NCBI RefSeq assembly: GCF_900107455.1
Contig: NZ_FNQB01000005.1
Coordinates: 496,001-560,000, forward strand
DNA: 64,000 bases
Source of the DNA: Asanoa ishikariensis
GTDB taxonomy: Bacteria; Actinomycetota; Actinomycetes; Mycobacteriales; Micromonosporaceae
Direction of reading: 5' to 3'
Positions 42,779-52,700 of this stretch are shown piece after piece (positions within the stretch are counted from its first letter, which is position 1; each line of letters starts with the position of its first letter). The notes beneath the pieces were generated by a model that saw only the letters and a list, made by a program, of their open reading frames with translations, was not told the DNA's origin and made no database searches. The position numbers and the translations under genes are program-made.

Positions 42779-43083
42779 ACCGCTCCAGTTCCGGGCAGGT
42801 GAACCCTACGCCGAGGTCAGCATGGAGATGAGGCTTAGGTCGAACACCACGGCGGACGTCTTTGAGCGACCGTTTTGGGGGCAGCCTCACCGGAGCCGAG
42901 GAAAGCCGCCCGGGCCATGTCTATCCGCCGTTGGCGCCCCGCAGAGACGGCCGTGCTGGTACGACCCCTCCCGGCGTCGGGTCCCCGCGCTGACCATGGC
43001 CCGTGCTCGATCAGTAGGCGGTGGGAGGAACTGCGCATCGCAGTGGGCCGAGGGCCGTTCATGGACGCGACTGAGGTGCGACG
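42779..43083. other. Gap without a recognisable gene
   Basis: About 305 bp before the STAS gene. Minus- and plus-strand frames run across it but none has a family match, and the composition of each is unnatural (Arg/Pro/Ser-rich). Confidence 0.3.
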
Positions 43084-43470
43084 GTGCCGACCGCTGTAGC
43101 TGGGCCTTTGGTGACGGGGCACATGGTGATCTTGCGGCACGACTTCGAGTTCGGCGCCCCCTGCTTGGTCATCGACGGCGTCGAGGCGTTCGTGCGACTG
43201 GATGGTGATATCGACGGCGACTGCGTCGACGCCATGGACGATGTCGTGGGGCTGCTTCGCCGCAGCGCACCGCGCCGGATCTTCACCGATCTCGGCGGTG
43301 TCGTATTCGCCGGCGCCGCCTTGGCCAATTTCTTGGTCCGGGTCGTCGATGCGCTGCCAACCAGCTCGACCACCAGGTTCGCTGTCTGCTATCTCACGGC
43401 GGGAGCGGTCCTGCGTGTCGCGGAGTTGCGGCTCTTGGCAGCGGCCGTGACGGGCCAGCTCAGACGCTGA
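43084..43470 (+). CDS. STAS-domain protein (anti-sigma-factor-antagonist-like)
   Basis: 128 residues from a GTG with GAGG upstream. The STAS fold is visible: LVIDGVEAFVRLDGDIDGDC, then a helix VDAMDDVVGLLRRSAPRR, the strand IFTDLGGVVFAGAALANFLV where the phosphorylatable Ser of SpoIIAA-type proteins would lie, and a C-terminal helix. At that site the residue is not the usual DSSG Ser but GGVVFAG, so phosphorylation-dependent switching is doubtful. It stands alone; no RsbW-like kinase or sigma factor is adjacent. Confidence 0.7.
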   Translation: MPTAVAGPLVTGHMVILRHDFEFGAPCLVIDGVEAFVRLDGDIDGDCVDAMDDVVGLLRRSAPRRIFTDLGGVVFAGAALANFLVRVVDALPTSSTTRFAVCYLTAGAVLRVAELRLLAAAVTGQLRR

Positions 43471-43487
43471 ACCCACGGAAGCGGTCG

Positions 43488-43521
43488 CGCCGGGCGGGAA
43501 ACGGGGGGATCCCGCCCGGCG
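43488..43521 (+). terminator. Terminator after the STAS gene
   Basis: CGCCGGGCGGGA (43488-43499) pairs perfectly with TCCCGCCCGGCG (43510-43521); the loop is A/G-rich and TCCTTT follows. Confidence 0.8.
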
Positions 43522-43741
43522 TCCTTTATGGGACCGTGCCGGTCTGGCCGATACAACCTGCACGACGACCACTGTTGAGTATGGACATCCGCGTCATCAG
43601 CGCATCCTTAGTGGACCATAGTTAGACCTGCGGCCCGCTTGGTGGTTGGCTCATGACATTTCCGTGATGACGTCGTGGATCGGTGCGGTTGCGTTTCGCC
43701 TTCGACGCGCTCGCGTTAGACGCCAGTTGGCGCCAGTCGTC

Positions 43742-44323
43742 TCAAGGCTGGCGGATGGCCTCGCCTTCGATCTCGATTTTGATCCTCTTGCCAACAAGCA
43801 CGCCACCGGTCTCGAGGGCAACATTCCAGGTGAGTCCGAAGTCCTCGCGGTCGATCTCTGTGGAGGCGATGAACCCGAAGATGTCCTTGCCGGACGGGCT
43901 GCGGCCGACGCCCTCGAACTCAACTTTCAGGTCGACCGGCCGAGTGACGCCCTTAATAGTCAGCTCGCCCGACATCACGAACTCGTTGCCGCTGCGCGAC
44001 TTGACGCCCGTGCTGCGAAACTCGAGCGTCGGATACTGGTCGACATCGAGAAAGTCGCCACTGCGCAGGTGCTCATCGCGGCCGGCCTGTGCAGTCGCGA
44101 TGCTTGCCGCCTCGATGGTGGCGGTGACGGACGTCGCCAAGGGGTCTTCGCCTACTGCGATCGTGGCGGCCGCCTCGTCGAATGTGCCGTGGACCCTGCT
44201 CACCACCATGTGGCTGACGGCGAAGCTGACGCGCTTGTGCGCCTGGTCAAGGACATAGGTGCCCGCAGTCGGAATGGTTAGACCTTCCCAGCTGCGGGTG
44301 TGCGATTCGGTGCTTGTGGTCAT
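43742..44323 (-). CDS. YceI family polyisoprenoid-binding-like protein
   Basis: 193 residues from the ATG at 44323; the frame upstream is non-coding. The lipocalin-like YceI domain is clear: IPTAGTYVLDQAHKRVSFAV, HMVVSRVHGTFDEAAATIAV, HLRSGDFLDVDQYPTLEFRS and LTIKGVTRPVDLKVEFEGVG with the usual spacing. There is no signal peptide, as in many actinobacterial YceI proteins. It may bind a hydrophobic isoprenoid or fatty amide. GGGGGCGC lies about 10 nt before the start. The plus-strand frame across it is a shadow. Confidence 0.9.
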   Translation of the reverse strand: MTTSTESHTRSWEGLTIPTAGTYVLDQAHKRVSFAVSHMVVSRVHGTFDEAAATIAVGEDPLATSVTATIEAASIATAQAGRDEHLRSGDFLDVDQYPTLEFRSTGVKSRSGNEFVMSGELTIKGVTRPVDLKVEFEGVGRSPSGKDIFGFIASTEIDREDFGLTWNVALETGGVLVGKRIKIEIEGEAIRQP

Positions 44324-44467
44324 GACGATGCGCCCCCAAGGAGGAGTTTGGTTGACGTAACAACTACCCCGGCACCGTACGCTGCTGGCGCGCCAACCGA
44401 CAAGAGTTTCCGTGCAAGGGTGTTGCAATTCGCATGGACACTGGTTGCGCCATTAACTCGCCATCAG

Positions 44468-44496
44468 TTGATCACCATTCGACAATCGTTTGATCA
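44468..44496. promoter_or_regulatory. Direct TTGATCA repeats upstream of YceI
   Basis: TTGATCA occurs at 44468-44474 and 44490-44496, 22 bp apart; each contains the palindrome TGATCA. The region is AT-rich compared with its surroundings and lies about 150 bp upstream of the YceI start, so it could be an operator for that gene. Confidence 0.3.
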
Positions 44497-44509
44497 TAGA
44501 TTTGCCTGA

Positions 44510-45033
44510 GCTCCGGGGTGTCTCACGTGTGCGAGCCCTGCCAATGATAAAACGGTGGCATAAGTGTGACAGCTCGGTGATGGTGACGACCGGCGAAATT
44601 CGGCCGATCAGGCACGACGCAGTCGGCGGGGAGTAGTCGAACGATTCTGCCAGCGGCGCCTGGGATAGGTTGCGGCGCAGGTAGAGCAGGGGTTAGCCCG
44701 ACGCTACGAGCGTCTGGCGTGGCGACGGGGTGGGTCCACGGTGCTGCGGTTTTAGAGGCGTGAGAACGAACCGGCCGACTTGATCAAACGCCCAGGCTCG
44801 TCGTATTGTCTGTCGCGACGGCATGTCCGCGAAGTCTGTTTGAGTTACTTCAAGTCTGTTGACCTGCCCGCGACCGTTGCGCCCAATTCCAGCACTCCAC
44901 GGGCTGATCAAGCCTGTCGAAGCAAACCAGTCGACACTTGTCGAATGAATAGCGTTGTAAATCAGGCAAGGCTGCTCCAGTTATCGCTGGTCTGCTGCCC
45001 CTAGGGAGGCAGGCGGCATCGTCCACTAAACCG
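44510..45033. other. Gap without a recognisable gene
   Basis: More than 500 bp between YceI and the beta-helix protein. A minus-strand frame at 44693-44911 (TIRRAWAFDQVGRFV) is weakly coding-like but unassigned. No RNA gene was seen. GC content drops towards 44800-45030, preceding the low-GC gene. Confidence 0.3.
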
Positions 45034-46197
45034 ATGCGGAGACAAATGTTCACAAGTCGCGGATCAACCATTCGACTTGATCGCCGTACTTTGCTGAGAG
45101 GATCTGCAAGCCTTGCAGTTGGCGTTGTTGGCGCGCAGCTAATTGCGTCCAGCGAGGTGAACGCCGCGCTGCCGAACTACATCAGCGGTTCCGTGATCCA
45201 GGCTAGGCTTAATGATGCACGTAACGGTATTGGCGCCCGCGATTCACTCGGCCGATACATTGCAAAGCCAGGCGCCGGGACTTACCTGCTAACCACGCCA
45301 CTTGTCATCTATGCCAACACTCATCTTGATGTGACTGGTGTTAGGATCGTATCGAGATTTCCCACTTCGGGCGTCAAGCATACGATGCTGATCAACTACG
45401 TACCGTCTGGCGCGACCGGCTATACCGGAGCGGGCAACATTGCTATTACTGGCGGCAGCTGGGATCCAGTTTGGGACTTCGCCCAGCGTGGCGTCTTGGG
45501 CAGCGCGCCTGCCATGAACGTGCTGACGCTTACGCACTGCAGCGACGTTGTGATCGATGCCGCGACGATCTGGAATGTTAAATGGTGGCACGCGGTCGAG
45601 TTCAACGGTGTTCGGCGCGGTACTGTAAAGAACTCCAATTTGAAGGGCTGGATTGCAGATCCGAATAACGGCCTGTGGCATGGTGAAGCCGTACAGCTCG
45701 ACCTCCCTACTTCCATCAACACGTGGTCCGGGGCCAGTGATTCCACGCCGTGCCGCGATATCCTGATTTCTGGTACGCTCTGTGATACGTCAGGTTCACA
45801 ACCTGGCTGGGGTCAGCTGACGGGATCGCACACGTTTGACGCTGCGCATCCCCATGTTGGTGTGCGAATCGAAGGTAATACCGTACGCAACGCGCGCTGG
45901 GATGCAATTGCGACAGCGAACGCACAATCGGTCCATATCGCGAATAACGTGGTGGAGAATTGTGTTGGCGGTGTGTATGTTAAGTCGGTTCCGAATGCGC
46001 CTCTCCAGACGGTCGAGATAATCGGCAATCAGGTTAATGGCATCAATGGACGTGACGCTCTCGCGGTCCGAGCCGATCCGGCAGGCGGTCCAATCAGCGA
46101 CGTTCTGATCAGTGGCAATGTCGTGGACTGCGCCAAGGTGAATTACTATGGCGCCGTTTCCTTCCGGCAAGGACATGTAGCGGATTGCGCCGTATGA
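45034..46197 (+). CDS. Tat-exported right-handed beta-helix protein
   Basis: 387 residues. A twin-arginine signal (DRRTLLRGSASLAVGVVG, about residues 16-33, ANA-type cleavage near 44) precedes a parallel beta-helix with the recurrent coil pattern of pectate-lyase-3/right-handed beta-helix proteins: VDVTGVRIVSRF-type turns, NIAITGGSWDPVWDF, GTVKNSNLKGW and HVGVRIEGNTVRNARWDAIA, ending with VLISGNVVDCAKVNYYG. These proteins bind or cleave polysaccharides outside the cell. Catalytic residues cannot be picked out. The gene is much lower in GC than its neighbours and is flanked by gaps, suggesting acquisition by transfer. The start could also be the ATG at 45046. Confidence 0.8.
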   Translation: MRRQMFTSRGSTIRLDRRTLLRGSASLAVGVVGAQLIASSEVNAALPNYISGSVIQARLNDARNGIGARDSLGRYIAKPGAGTYLLTTPLVIYANTHLDVTGVRIVSRFPTSGVKHTMLINYVPSGATGYTGAGNIAITGGSWDPVWDFAQRGVLGSAPAMNVLTLTHCSDVVIDAATIWNVKWWHAVEFNGVRRGTVKNSNLKGWIADPNNGLWHGEAVQLDLPTSINTWSGASDSTPCRDILISGTLCDTSGSQPGWGQLTGSHTFDAAHPHVGVRIEGNTVRNARWDAIATANAQSVHIANNVVENCVGGVYVKSVPNAPLQTVEIIGNQVNGINGRDALAVRADPAGGPISDVLISGNVVDCAKVNYYGAVSFRQGHVADCAV

Positions 46198-46636
46198 CTG
46201 ATTGTGTATCCCTTCTATTGATGGAATCGTGAACGCGGCAAATTTTGGTCGAGGTTGACCCCAGAAAGGCTCCTAGTCAATGTCTGCGCGTTGACCGACG
46301 CATGGAGTCTTTCTGGCTGCTGCCCTCCGCTGGCTGAAGGGCCGGGGCCGTGAAAATCGCCGCACCGGCCCACGTCGAGTCGCGACGAGCCGGCGACGAT
46401 CGACCACCGAAATTGCGCCCGTCGGTGTGATCGATTCGGGACGTCCGGGTGCTGGCTGGAGGCCGGGGTCGCCGTCAAGTAATAGGGGCGTCCGAGCGAT
46501 ATCCTTTCGCGGTCAACTACAAGATCCGCTAGCTGGATTACCTTCATGACTGGGTGACGGAGCTTCAGAGGTACGACTGATCAGGTTTGTCGCCCTGATT
46601 AGCGGGTCATTCACGCCCAGCAGCCCTGAGCTCAGG
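46198..46636. other. Gap without a recognisable gene
   Basis: About 440 bp, convergent to the flavin oxidoreductase. The minus-strand frame at 46215-46547 is a shadow-like frame without a family. No terminator hairpin stands out. Confidence 0.3.
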
Positions 46637-47731
46637 TTAGTAGTACAGCTCCTCGTGTGATTTGCGGTAGTCGGCGATCGCCTCCAGGCGGCCCGCAGCC
46701 GCGTGGGTTGCCCAGCCTGGGTTGGCGAGCAGGATACGGCCCAGCGCGACCAGGTCGAACTCGCCGCCTGTCAGCCGCTCCACCAAACCCGACACCGTCT
46801 CGGGTCCACCTACGCGCAGGAAGTCGCGCGTCAGACCGACCGACCCCACCGTGATCGACGGCAGGCCGGTGAGACGCTTGGCCCAACCGGCCAGATTCAG
46901 CGGTGATCCGGCGAAGGCCGGCTCCCAGAAGCGACGCTGCGACGCGTGCAGGGCGCTTGCGCCAGCGTCCGCAAACGCGGTCAAGATTTCGGCGAGTTCG
47001 GCCGGGGTATCCGCGATGCGAGCGTCGAACGCGCGCTCCTTGAACTGCGAAAACCGCACGATTACCGGGTAGTCCGCAGGAAGCTGTGACCGCACCGCCC
47101 GCACGACCGCGGCCGGGAACCCCGCCCGCCGCGCCGGGGAGCCGCCGAAGGCGTCGGCTCGGCGGTTTGTGTATGGCCATAGGAACTCGTCCAGCAGATA
47201 CCCGTGCGCGGCGTGAATTTCCACGGCGTCGAATCCGGCCCGCGCCGCCACGCGAGCGGCTTCCGCGTACGCCTCCAGCAGCTCATCAATGTCTGCCACC
47301 GTCATTGCGTGCCCCGCCGGCCGTCTCGGCTCGTGCACGCCCGACGGCGTCCAGGCTGGCAGGCCGTCGACCGGCTCGCGCAAGCTACCCAGATGCCATA
47401 GCTGGGCGGCGATCCGGCCACCCGCATCGTGGACCCCGTCGATCACGCGCCGCCAGCTCACCTCAGCGGGGCCGGCGGTCATCCGCGGCACGGTGTCCTC
47501 GTGGCTCGCGCTGAGATGGCCGACCAGGACACCCTCTGTGATGATGAGCCCGATGCCATTTTCGGCGCGCCGCCGGTAGTAGTTAGCTACTGCTGGTGCT
47601 GGCACGCCGCCGGGCGCGTGGTTCCGAGTCATCGGCGCCATGACGATCCGGGAAACGAGCGGCATCCCGGCGAACGTAACGGGCTCCAGGAGAGGTGCCA
47701 TGGGCGGGTCGGTGGCGAGGGTCGCGGTCAC
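46637..47731 (-). CDS. Old-yellow-enzyme-type NADH:flavin oxidoreductase
   Basis: 364 residues from a GTG at 47731. The TIM barrel and FMN site of the OYE family are clear: LVSRIVMAPMTRNHAPGGVP, GRIAAQLWHLGSLREP, FDAVEIHAAHGYLLDEFLWP (substrate His pair), and the phosphate-binding end ITVGSVGLTRDFL with LVALGRILLANPGW. It probably reduces activated C=C bonds of enones or nitroesters with NAD(P)H. It is directly downstream of a MerR gene and its own promoter has the MerR geometry, so it is likely the target of that regulator, transcribed without a leader. Confidence 0.9.
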   Translation of the reverse strand: MTATLATDPPMAPLLEPVTFAGMPLVSRIVMAPMTRNHAPGGVPAPAVANYYRRRAENGIGLIITEGVLVGHLSASHEDTVPRMTAGPAEVSWRRVIDGVHDAGGRIAAQLWHLGSLREPVDGLPAWTPSGVHEPRRPAGHAMTVADIDELLEAYAEAARVAARAGFDAVEIHAAHGYLLDEFLWPYTNRRADAFGGSPARRAGFPAAVVRAVRSQLPADYPVIVRFSQFKERAFDARIADTPAELAEILTAFADAGASALHASQRRFWEPAFAGSPLNLAGWAKRLTGLPSITVGSVGLTRDFLRVGGPETVSGLVERLTGGEFDLVALGRILLANPGWATHAAAGRLEAIADYRKSHEELYY

Positions 47732-47737
47732 CGGCTC

Positions 47738-47769
47738 ACGGTAGGAGGTGACACCGGTGTCAAGGGCAA
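47738..47769 (-). promoter_or_regulatory. MerR-type promoter of the OYE gene
   Basis: Read on the minus strand: -35 TTGCCC (47769-47764), a 20-bp spacer containing the perfect palindrome TGACACCGGTGTCA (47762-47749), and -10 TACCGT (47743-47738). An over-long 19-20 bp spacer with a dyad in it is the hallmark of MerR-activated promoters. The expected transcription start coincides with the GTG at 47731. Confidence 0.75.
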
Positions 47770-47775
47770 GCCGCG

Positions 47776-48144
47776 TTAGGCCGCAGACGGCTGGGCTTTG
47801 TCCCCGAGGGTCATGTCCTCGATGATTTGGTCGAGCGCCGACACGGCATGGGCGAGTTGCGCCAACTGGACAACCATCCGTTCCCGCTCATCGCGCAGCC
47901 GGTCGGTGAGCCAAGCTGTGCGGATGTCGGGGTTCGTCATGCAGGGCAGCAGTTCGTACATCCGCTTGCTGTTCAATCCAGCGTCGAAGAGTCGCTGGAT
48001 GAGGCGTATCCGCTCGACGGCCGCCTCTGGGAACACCCGCTGCCCGCTGGACGTGCGCACGGCCGTGAGCAGGCCTTGCTGCTCGTAGTACCGGATCGAC
48101 CGTGCGCTTGCCCCGGTACGTGCCGACAGCTCCCCGATCCGCAT
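47776..48144 (-). CDS. MerR family transcriptional regulator
   Basis: 122 residues from the ATG at 48144, preceded by GGAGGAGCA; the longer frame to 48288 is not coding. The HTH is MRIGELSARTGASARSIRYYEQQGLL, the wing GQRVFPEAAVERIRLIQRL and the dimerisation helix RDERERMVVQLAQLAHAVSAL are all typical. Cys-based metal sites of metal sensors are absent, so it more likely senses an organic or oxidative signal, in line with an OYE target. The OYE gene follows by 44 bp with a MerR-type promoter in between. Confidence 0.9.
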   Translation of the reverse strand: MRIGELSARTGASARSIRYYEQQGLLTAVRTSSGQRVFPEAAVERIRLIQRLFDAGLNSKRMYELLPCMTNPDIRTAWLTDRLRDERERMVVQLAQLAHAVSALDQIIEDMTLGDKAQPSAA

Positions 48145-48320
48145 TGCTCCTCCACGTCCACGTGTCCTGCTCGTGCCTTCAAAATCACCTGAACTCTGAG
48201 CCGTCGTCGGCTGCGTCCGCATCTGCCGAGTTGATTGCGGCTTATGGACCGTGGGCGCCTCTGGGGGATGATTCGCTAAACCGGTCACGAGGGCGGGAGG
48301 TCAGCGTCGACCGGACTTCA

Positions 48321-48680
48321 CTACCGTGCGTCGAACTGGGCGCGGGCGCGAAAGACGCGGTCCATGTGTGTCTCTGCCCAGGTCTTGATCGCGACCATCA
48401 TTGGGAACAGGTCGTGGCCGAGCGGAGTAAGCGCATAGTCGACGCGGGCCGGCACCGACGCGGTCACGGTGCGAGTGAGCAGGCCATCGCGTTCCAGTGT
48501 GCGCAGGGTCTGGCTGAGCATCTTCTGGCTGACACCGGCGATGCGGCGGACGAGCTCGCTGTGCCGTTGCGGGCCGCCAGCGAGCGCCGCGATCACCAGT
48601 GCTGCCCATTTGTTTGTCGGTGAGCGTGATCGATGTAGCAAGCAACGAGCTTGTGGGCCTGCAACTATTTGAACATGGTT
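48321..48680 (-). pseudogene. HxlR-family regulator, second copy, frameshifted
   Basis: The C-terminal 100 residues (AALVIAALAGGPQRHSELVRR, SQKMLSQTLRTLERDGLLTR, YALTPLGHDLFPMMVAIK) closely match the intact HxlR protein at 36728-37126. At the boundary after TLTDK, a tandem duplication of CAAA (GACAAACAAATGGGC where the partner has GACAAGTGGG) moves the frame, and the N-terminal part (RPTSSLLATSITLTDK) lies in another frame without a usable start. The result is a broken gene. Target and ligand unknown. Confidence 0.8.
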
Positions 48681-48852
48681 TGCGATCGCGGAGCGCTCCT
48701 GACCTTCGACTGGAGCGTTCCAGCTAGATCCTTCACACCTCGCTATCACTCTTAGCCGCCGTGCACACACCAACGGTGCTAATGTTAAGCCGCTATGTTG
48801 ATAGTAGTGCGCCACGTCACAGGTGGATCACCAGTCCACAATCGAGTAAAAA

Positions 48853-49146
48853 TCAGCCATGGACTCCGACACAGCTGGATCGTGCACAACAATCTCGCCG
48901 ACGCAGCCGTTCACCCACCCACAGTTCCGGATCACGGTCCTGGTTCTCGTACAATTTCCTCAACATTCGTCCCGAACTGCTCCAGCGCCTCGCTCGGCCG
49001 CATGAGGGCCTGCGCTGGATGCGGTAGCGGCGACCGGTCACGCGTCCGGTGACGGTGGTTGCGCAGATGTGCCGGTACGGCTCGTGGATCGGCACGGGCC
49101 GCCCGGTGACGTAGCTCGCGCCGATCCACACGCCGTTGCCGGTCAT
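48853..49146 (-). pseudogene. Hypothetical protein downstream of SSB, frameshifted
   Basis: From the ATG at 49146 one frame reads MTGNGVWIGASYVTGRPVPI, HEPYRHICATTVTGRVTGRR and RIQRRPS; a second frame then continues with LMRPSEALEQFGTNVEEIVR and stops. The joint near 49000 implies a single indel. The genes around (SSB remnant on the same strand, overlapping by stop-start) suggest a small replication or plasmid-type cassette. Family unknown. Confidence 0.4.
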
Positions 49147-49148
49147 GG

Positions 49149-49757
49149 CTAGAACGGCGGCTCGTCATCGAATTCCGCATGTCCGGAGCTCGCGGGCGCG
49201 GCGACCGACCACGGGTCGTCGTCGGCCGTGCGGCCCGAACCGGGCGAGGCGGCCACGGCGGTGCGACCCGCGGTGCGGTCCATCTTGCGAAGGGTCGCGG
49301 TGGCATATCGCAGGGACGGGCCGATCTCGTCGGCTTCCATCTCGATGACGGTGCGCTTGTCGCCCTCGCGGGTCTCGTACGTGCGCTGCCGTAGCCGCCC
49401 GGTCACGATGACCCGCGCCCCGCGGGACAGCGGCTCGCCGTCGCGCCACTCGTTGCTCTGCCGGGCGAGGTGCCGGGGTGGCGACGCGATCCGGAAGCGG
49501 GCGACCGCGGCGCCGGATGGGGTGAACCTGAGTTCGGGGAGGCCGGTCAGTAGATCATTCGCCAGATAGGCCGTCCGATCACACAGGCGGGCTCGCCGCG
49601 CCCCTCCAGCGTGGGGTTCCGGTGCGCCTCGGGTTCTCGATGGAGGCGGGCAATTCGCAGTCGCCTTCCAGGACACATTGGGCAGACCGCGGGTCGGGAT
49701 ACTTCGCTGGTTGTCAGGCTGCCGCACCGAACGACGCCGAATGGGCGGTGATATCAC
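49149..49757 (-). pseudogene. ssb: Single-stranded-DNA-binding protein, internally deleted
   Basis: The SSB OB fold is recognisable: [32 protein letters not shown], then [40 protein letters not shown], and the acidic C-terminal tip FDDEPPF that binds partner proteins. Between DGEPL and SRGARV about 18-20 residues of the usual sequence (the strand and helix with FLRCxxW...AENVAESL) are missing in frame, and the first ~50 residues of the frame are non-homologous (usual opening ...VVGNLTxDPELRF is only partly kept). The GTG at 49757 overlaps the stop of the giant kinase gene. The protein is probably a poor or inactive DNA binder. Confidence 0.7.
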
Positions 49758-52700
49758 CGCTGTGCGCAGTGGGCGCGGTCACGACCGGCCTGCTTGGCGT
49801 CGTAAAGAGCGTTGTCGGCAACGGCGAGAAGTGTGGGCAGGTCGTCATCGAACCGGCAGGCTGCAACGCCGATGCTGATCGTTGCCGGAATCAAGCCGGA
49901 CCGCGTGTTGGTCGGCCGGTCGCCGGCTGCGGCCAGCAGCCACTCGGCCACCTGCATGCCGGCGTCGAGCTCGGTGTTTGGCAGGAGCACGGCGAACTCG
50001 TCGCCGCCATACCGCGCAAGGATGTCAGTGGCGCGGATGCTGGTGGCTAGGCGGTCGGCAACTGCTCGAATGACGTCGTCGCCGGTGGGGTGCCCGTAGC
50101 GATCATTGATGCGTTTGAAATTGTCGATGTCGATCATCATGGCGGTTGCGGGCTGGCCGATGCCGCGCGCGGCGGCGAGCGTTCGCTCGGCCGCGTCGAA
50201 GAAGCGCCGGCGGTTAGGTACTCCGGTCAACTCGTCGACGGCGGCCAGTGTCTGCACCTTGGCGAACAGCGTGGCGTCCTCGTACGCTGCGGCGCCCTGA
50301 CCAACGAGGGCGGTGGCGACTTTGATCTCGGCTTCCGTGTACGCGTGCTCGTCTGGCGTCGCGAGTAACAGCGTACCGAGGCGGGCACTGCGCGTCGCCA
50401 GCGGCAGGACGATGGCCGATGCCACCGGCTCGAGGTAGGCCCTGATGGAGGCGGGCAGCTCCGCAGGGGTCAGCGCGACAGGCTGTTCCGCCTCGAGAAG
50501 CCGTCGCAGCGCTGGGTCGTCGGGCAAAGTGAGGGTGCGCGGTGGTGCGCCGTCCCGTGCGGCGACAAGCGCGCGTAGTCCCTCGTTGGCCGAAGTTAGC
50601 AGGCAGGTGTCCTGCGGCGAAGTCACTTTGGCGAGGTGACCGAGCAGGCGGTGGAGTACCTCGTCCGGCTCGAGCGTGGCGGACATATCCCGCAGGGTCT
50701 CGTGCAGCATTTCCGCGAGGTCGCGTTGCCGTCGAGTCATCTGCATCGACGCTTCGAGCTGGGCGGCACGGGCGGTTTCCATGGAGGCACCGATATGGTC
50801 GGTGATGGCCGTGAGCGTCTCAAGATCCTCGGCGGTGAAGACACCTTTGGCAATTTGGCTGTCGAGGTAAAACACTCCGCGCATCTGGCCATCAAGCCGC
50901 AGTGGAGCAACCAGAATACTGCGCAGGCCGTGGATGACTGCGCTCTGCGAGCCCAGCGCAGCGCCCTCCTCGGTTCCAGTTACCACGATCGGTTCGCCAG
51001 TGGCCGCCACCTGGTCGACCAGCGTCGTGCTGTACTGAACAAACGTTTGGACGTCCTGGCCGTTAGCGTCCCGGCCTAGGTAGGGCGAGAGGGCGCCGGG
51101 GTCGCCATCGCCACCCGTGCTTGTCTCGAATAGAAATAGCAGAGCGCGGTCGGCCATAAGGATCCGGATCGTCTCGTCCAGTGCGATGCGGACCAGCGAG
51201 TCGTGATCCACTGCCTGCGCTGCGGCCCGGCTCACCGCAAGCACCGCCTGCAGTCGCATGTGCTCGATGGTGCCGGAGGACGCTCGACCGACCACTCTGG
51301 AACCGTCGAACCCCCCTTGAACGTCGAATTCGGCCCGGATTCGCCGGATACGATGCGGCCATCCCTCCTCGACCGCGATCGCCTCGGCATATTTCGCCTG
51401 GCGCGTCGCCTCGACATTGTGCCCTAAGGCGGCCATCGCCCGAGCCCGAGTTTGTGCCGTCTCAAACGCGAGGAGCGGTGCGTCTGGTTCAAGCGGGCGG
51501 ATCCGGGCGAGCGTATTTAGGCACCGCCGTGGCCGTCCCTCGATGAGGTGGAGCTGGGCCCGAGCCAGCCGGGCGGCGCCCCGTAGCAGCGCCGTGTTAG
51601 CCACTAAACGTAGTTGCCGGACGGCTCGATGGGCTGCTGCACGCCGCTCGGCCTTCTGCTTCTTCGATGCCGCCCCGTACTGCGCGACCCGGCCGAGCGC
51701 TTGGTGCATCCAGAACACCCGGTACTGCCGGAACGCAAGCAATGGTTTGATTCGGAGACTCTGGAACTCGGCAACAGTCTGGTCGAACGGTTCGCCAATT
51801 TCCCCCTGTTCATGCCAGGCGACCATCTCGGCGCAGAGCAGGTTGACCCTGTGACCGACGCTTCCGTGCCGGTCGACCAGTTTCCGGGCCCGGCGCAGCT
51901 CTGCGCCGGCTTCGGCCGCGCGGCCTACTGCCGAGAGGGTAAAGGCCGCGACAGCGATCATCGAAGTAGGGCTGACCTGGTCAGCGACGTTGGCGTCGTT
52001 CGACCGCTGTTGCAGCGCGTGCGCGTACCAGGAGCGTGCAAACCGTGTTCGCCCCTCCACAACGGCCTCCCAACAGATGCTGGCGACCCCGTCGTCGACC
52101 AGGCCAGGATCGAGCCAGCGCTGATTGTCGTCCAGTGACCGAATTAAGGCGGCTCCCCCGTCCCGATCGCCCATGTAGTAGGCCGCCGCCTGGAAGTGTT
52201 GACCGAACGCGAGCACACGTGGATCGTTCAGATTGGCTGCCGTGACCTGGAACCGGCGGAACAGCCAGTCCGACAGTGGCCACAGCCGCATCACGGCGGC
52301 GGCAAATCCAGCCAATACCAGCGTCCTGGCGTATTCCGCGCTGAGCCCAAGTCGGCTCCCCGCGGACAGTCCCCTCATCGCGTGGACGGCGAACAGTCCG
52401 GGTCGCAGGCCAGTAAAACCCGCGTATGCGCACACATAGTGGAGCGATGAGATGAGCGCGTGCCGCTCACGTCGTCGGGCACGGGACGTGCCGAAGCCGA
52501 TCCCCGTAGCAACCACGAACAGGCCCTTGGCGCTGGCCCCAAGCATCAAGCCGAGCGCCAGCAGCGGATTACGCGGGACCCAGACACCTAGTTCGGCGAG
52601 TGCCTGATTCGCTGCCGTAAATGCCTCGCTGTCGTGCCATGTAGCCCGATGCACGTCGGCTAGCTGAGCCAGAATCGCGGCGCGATCCAGCGCACTGGCT

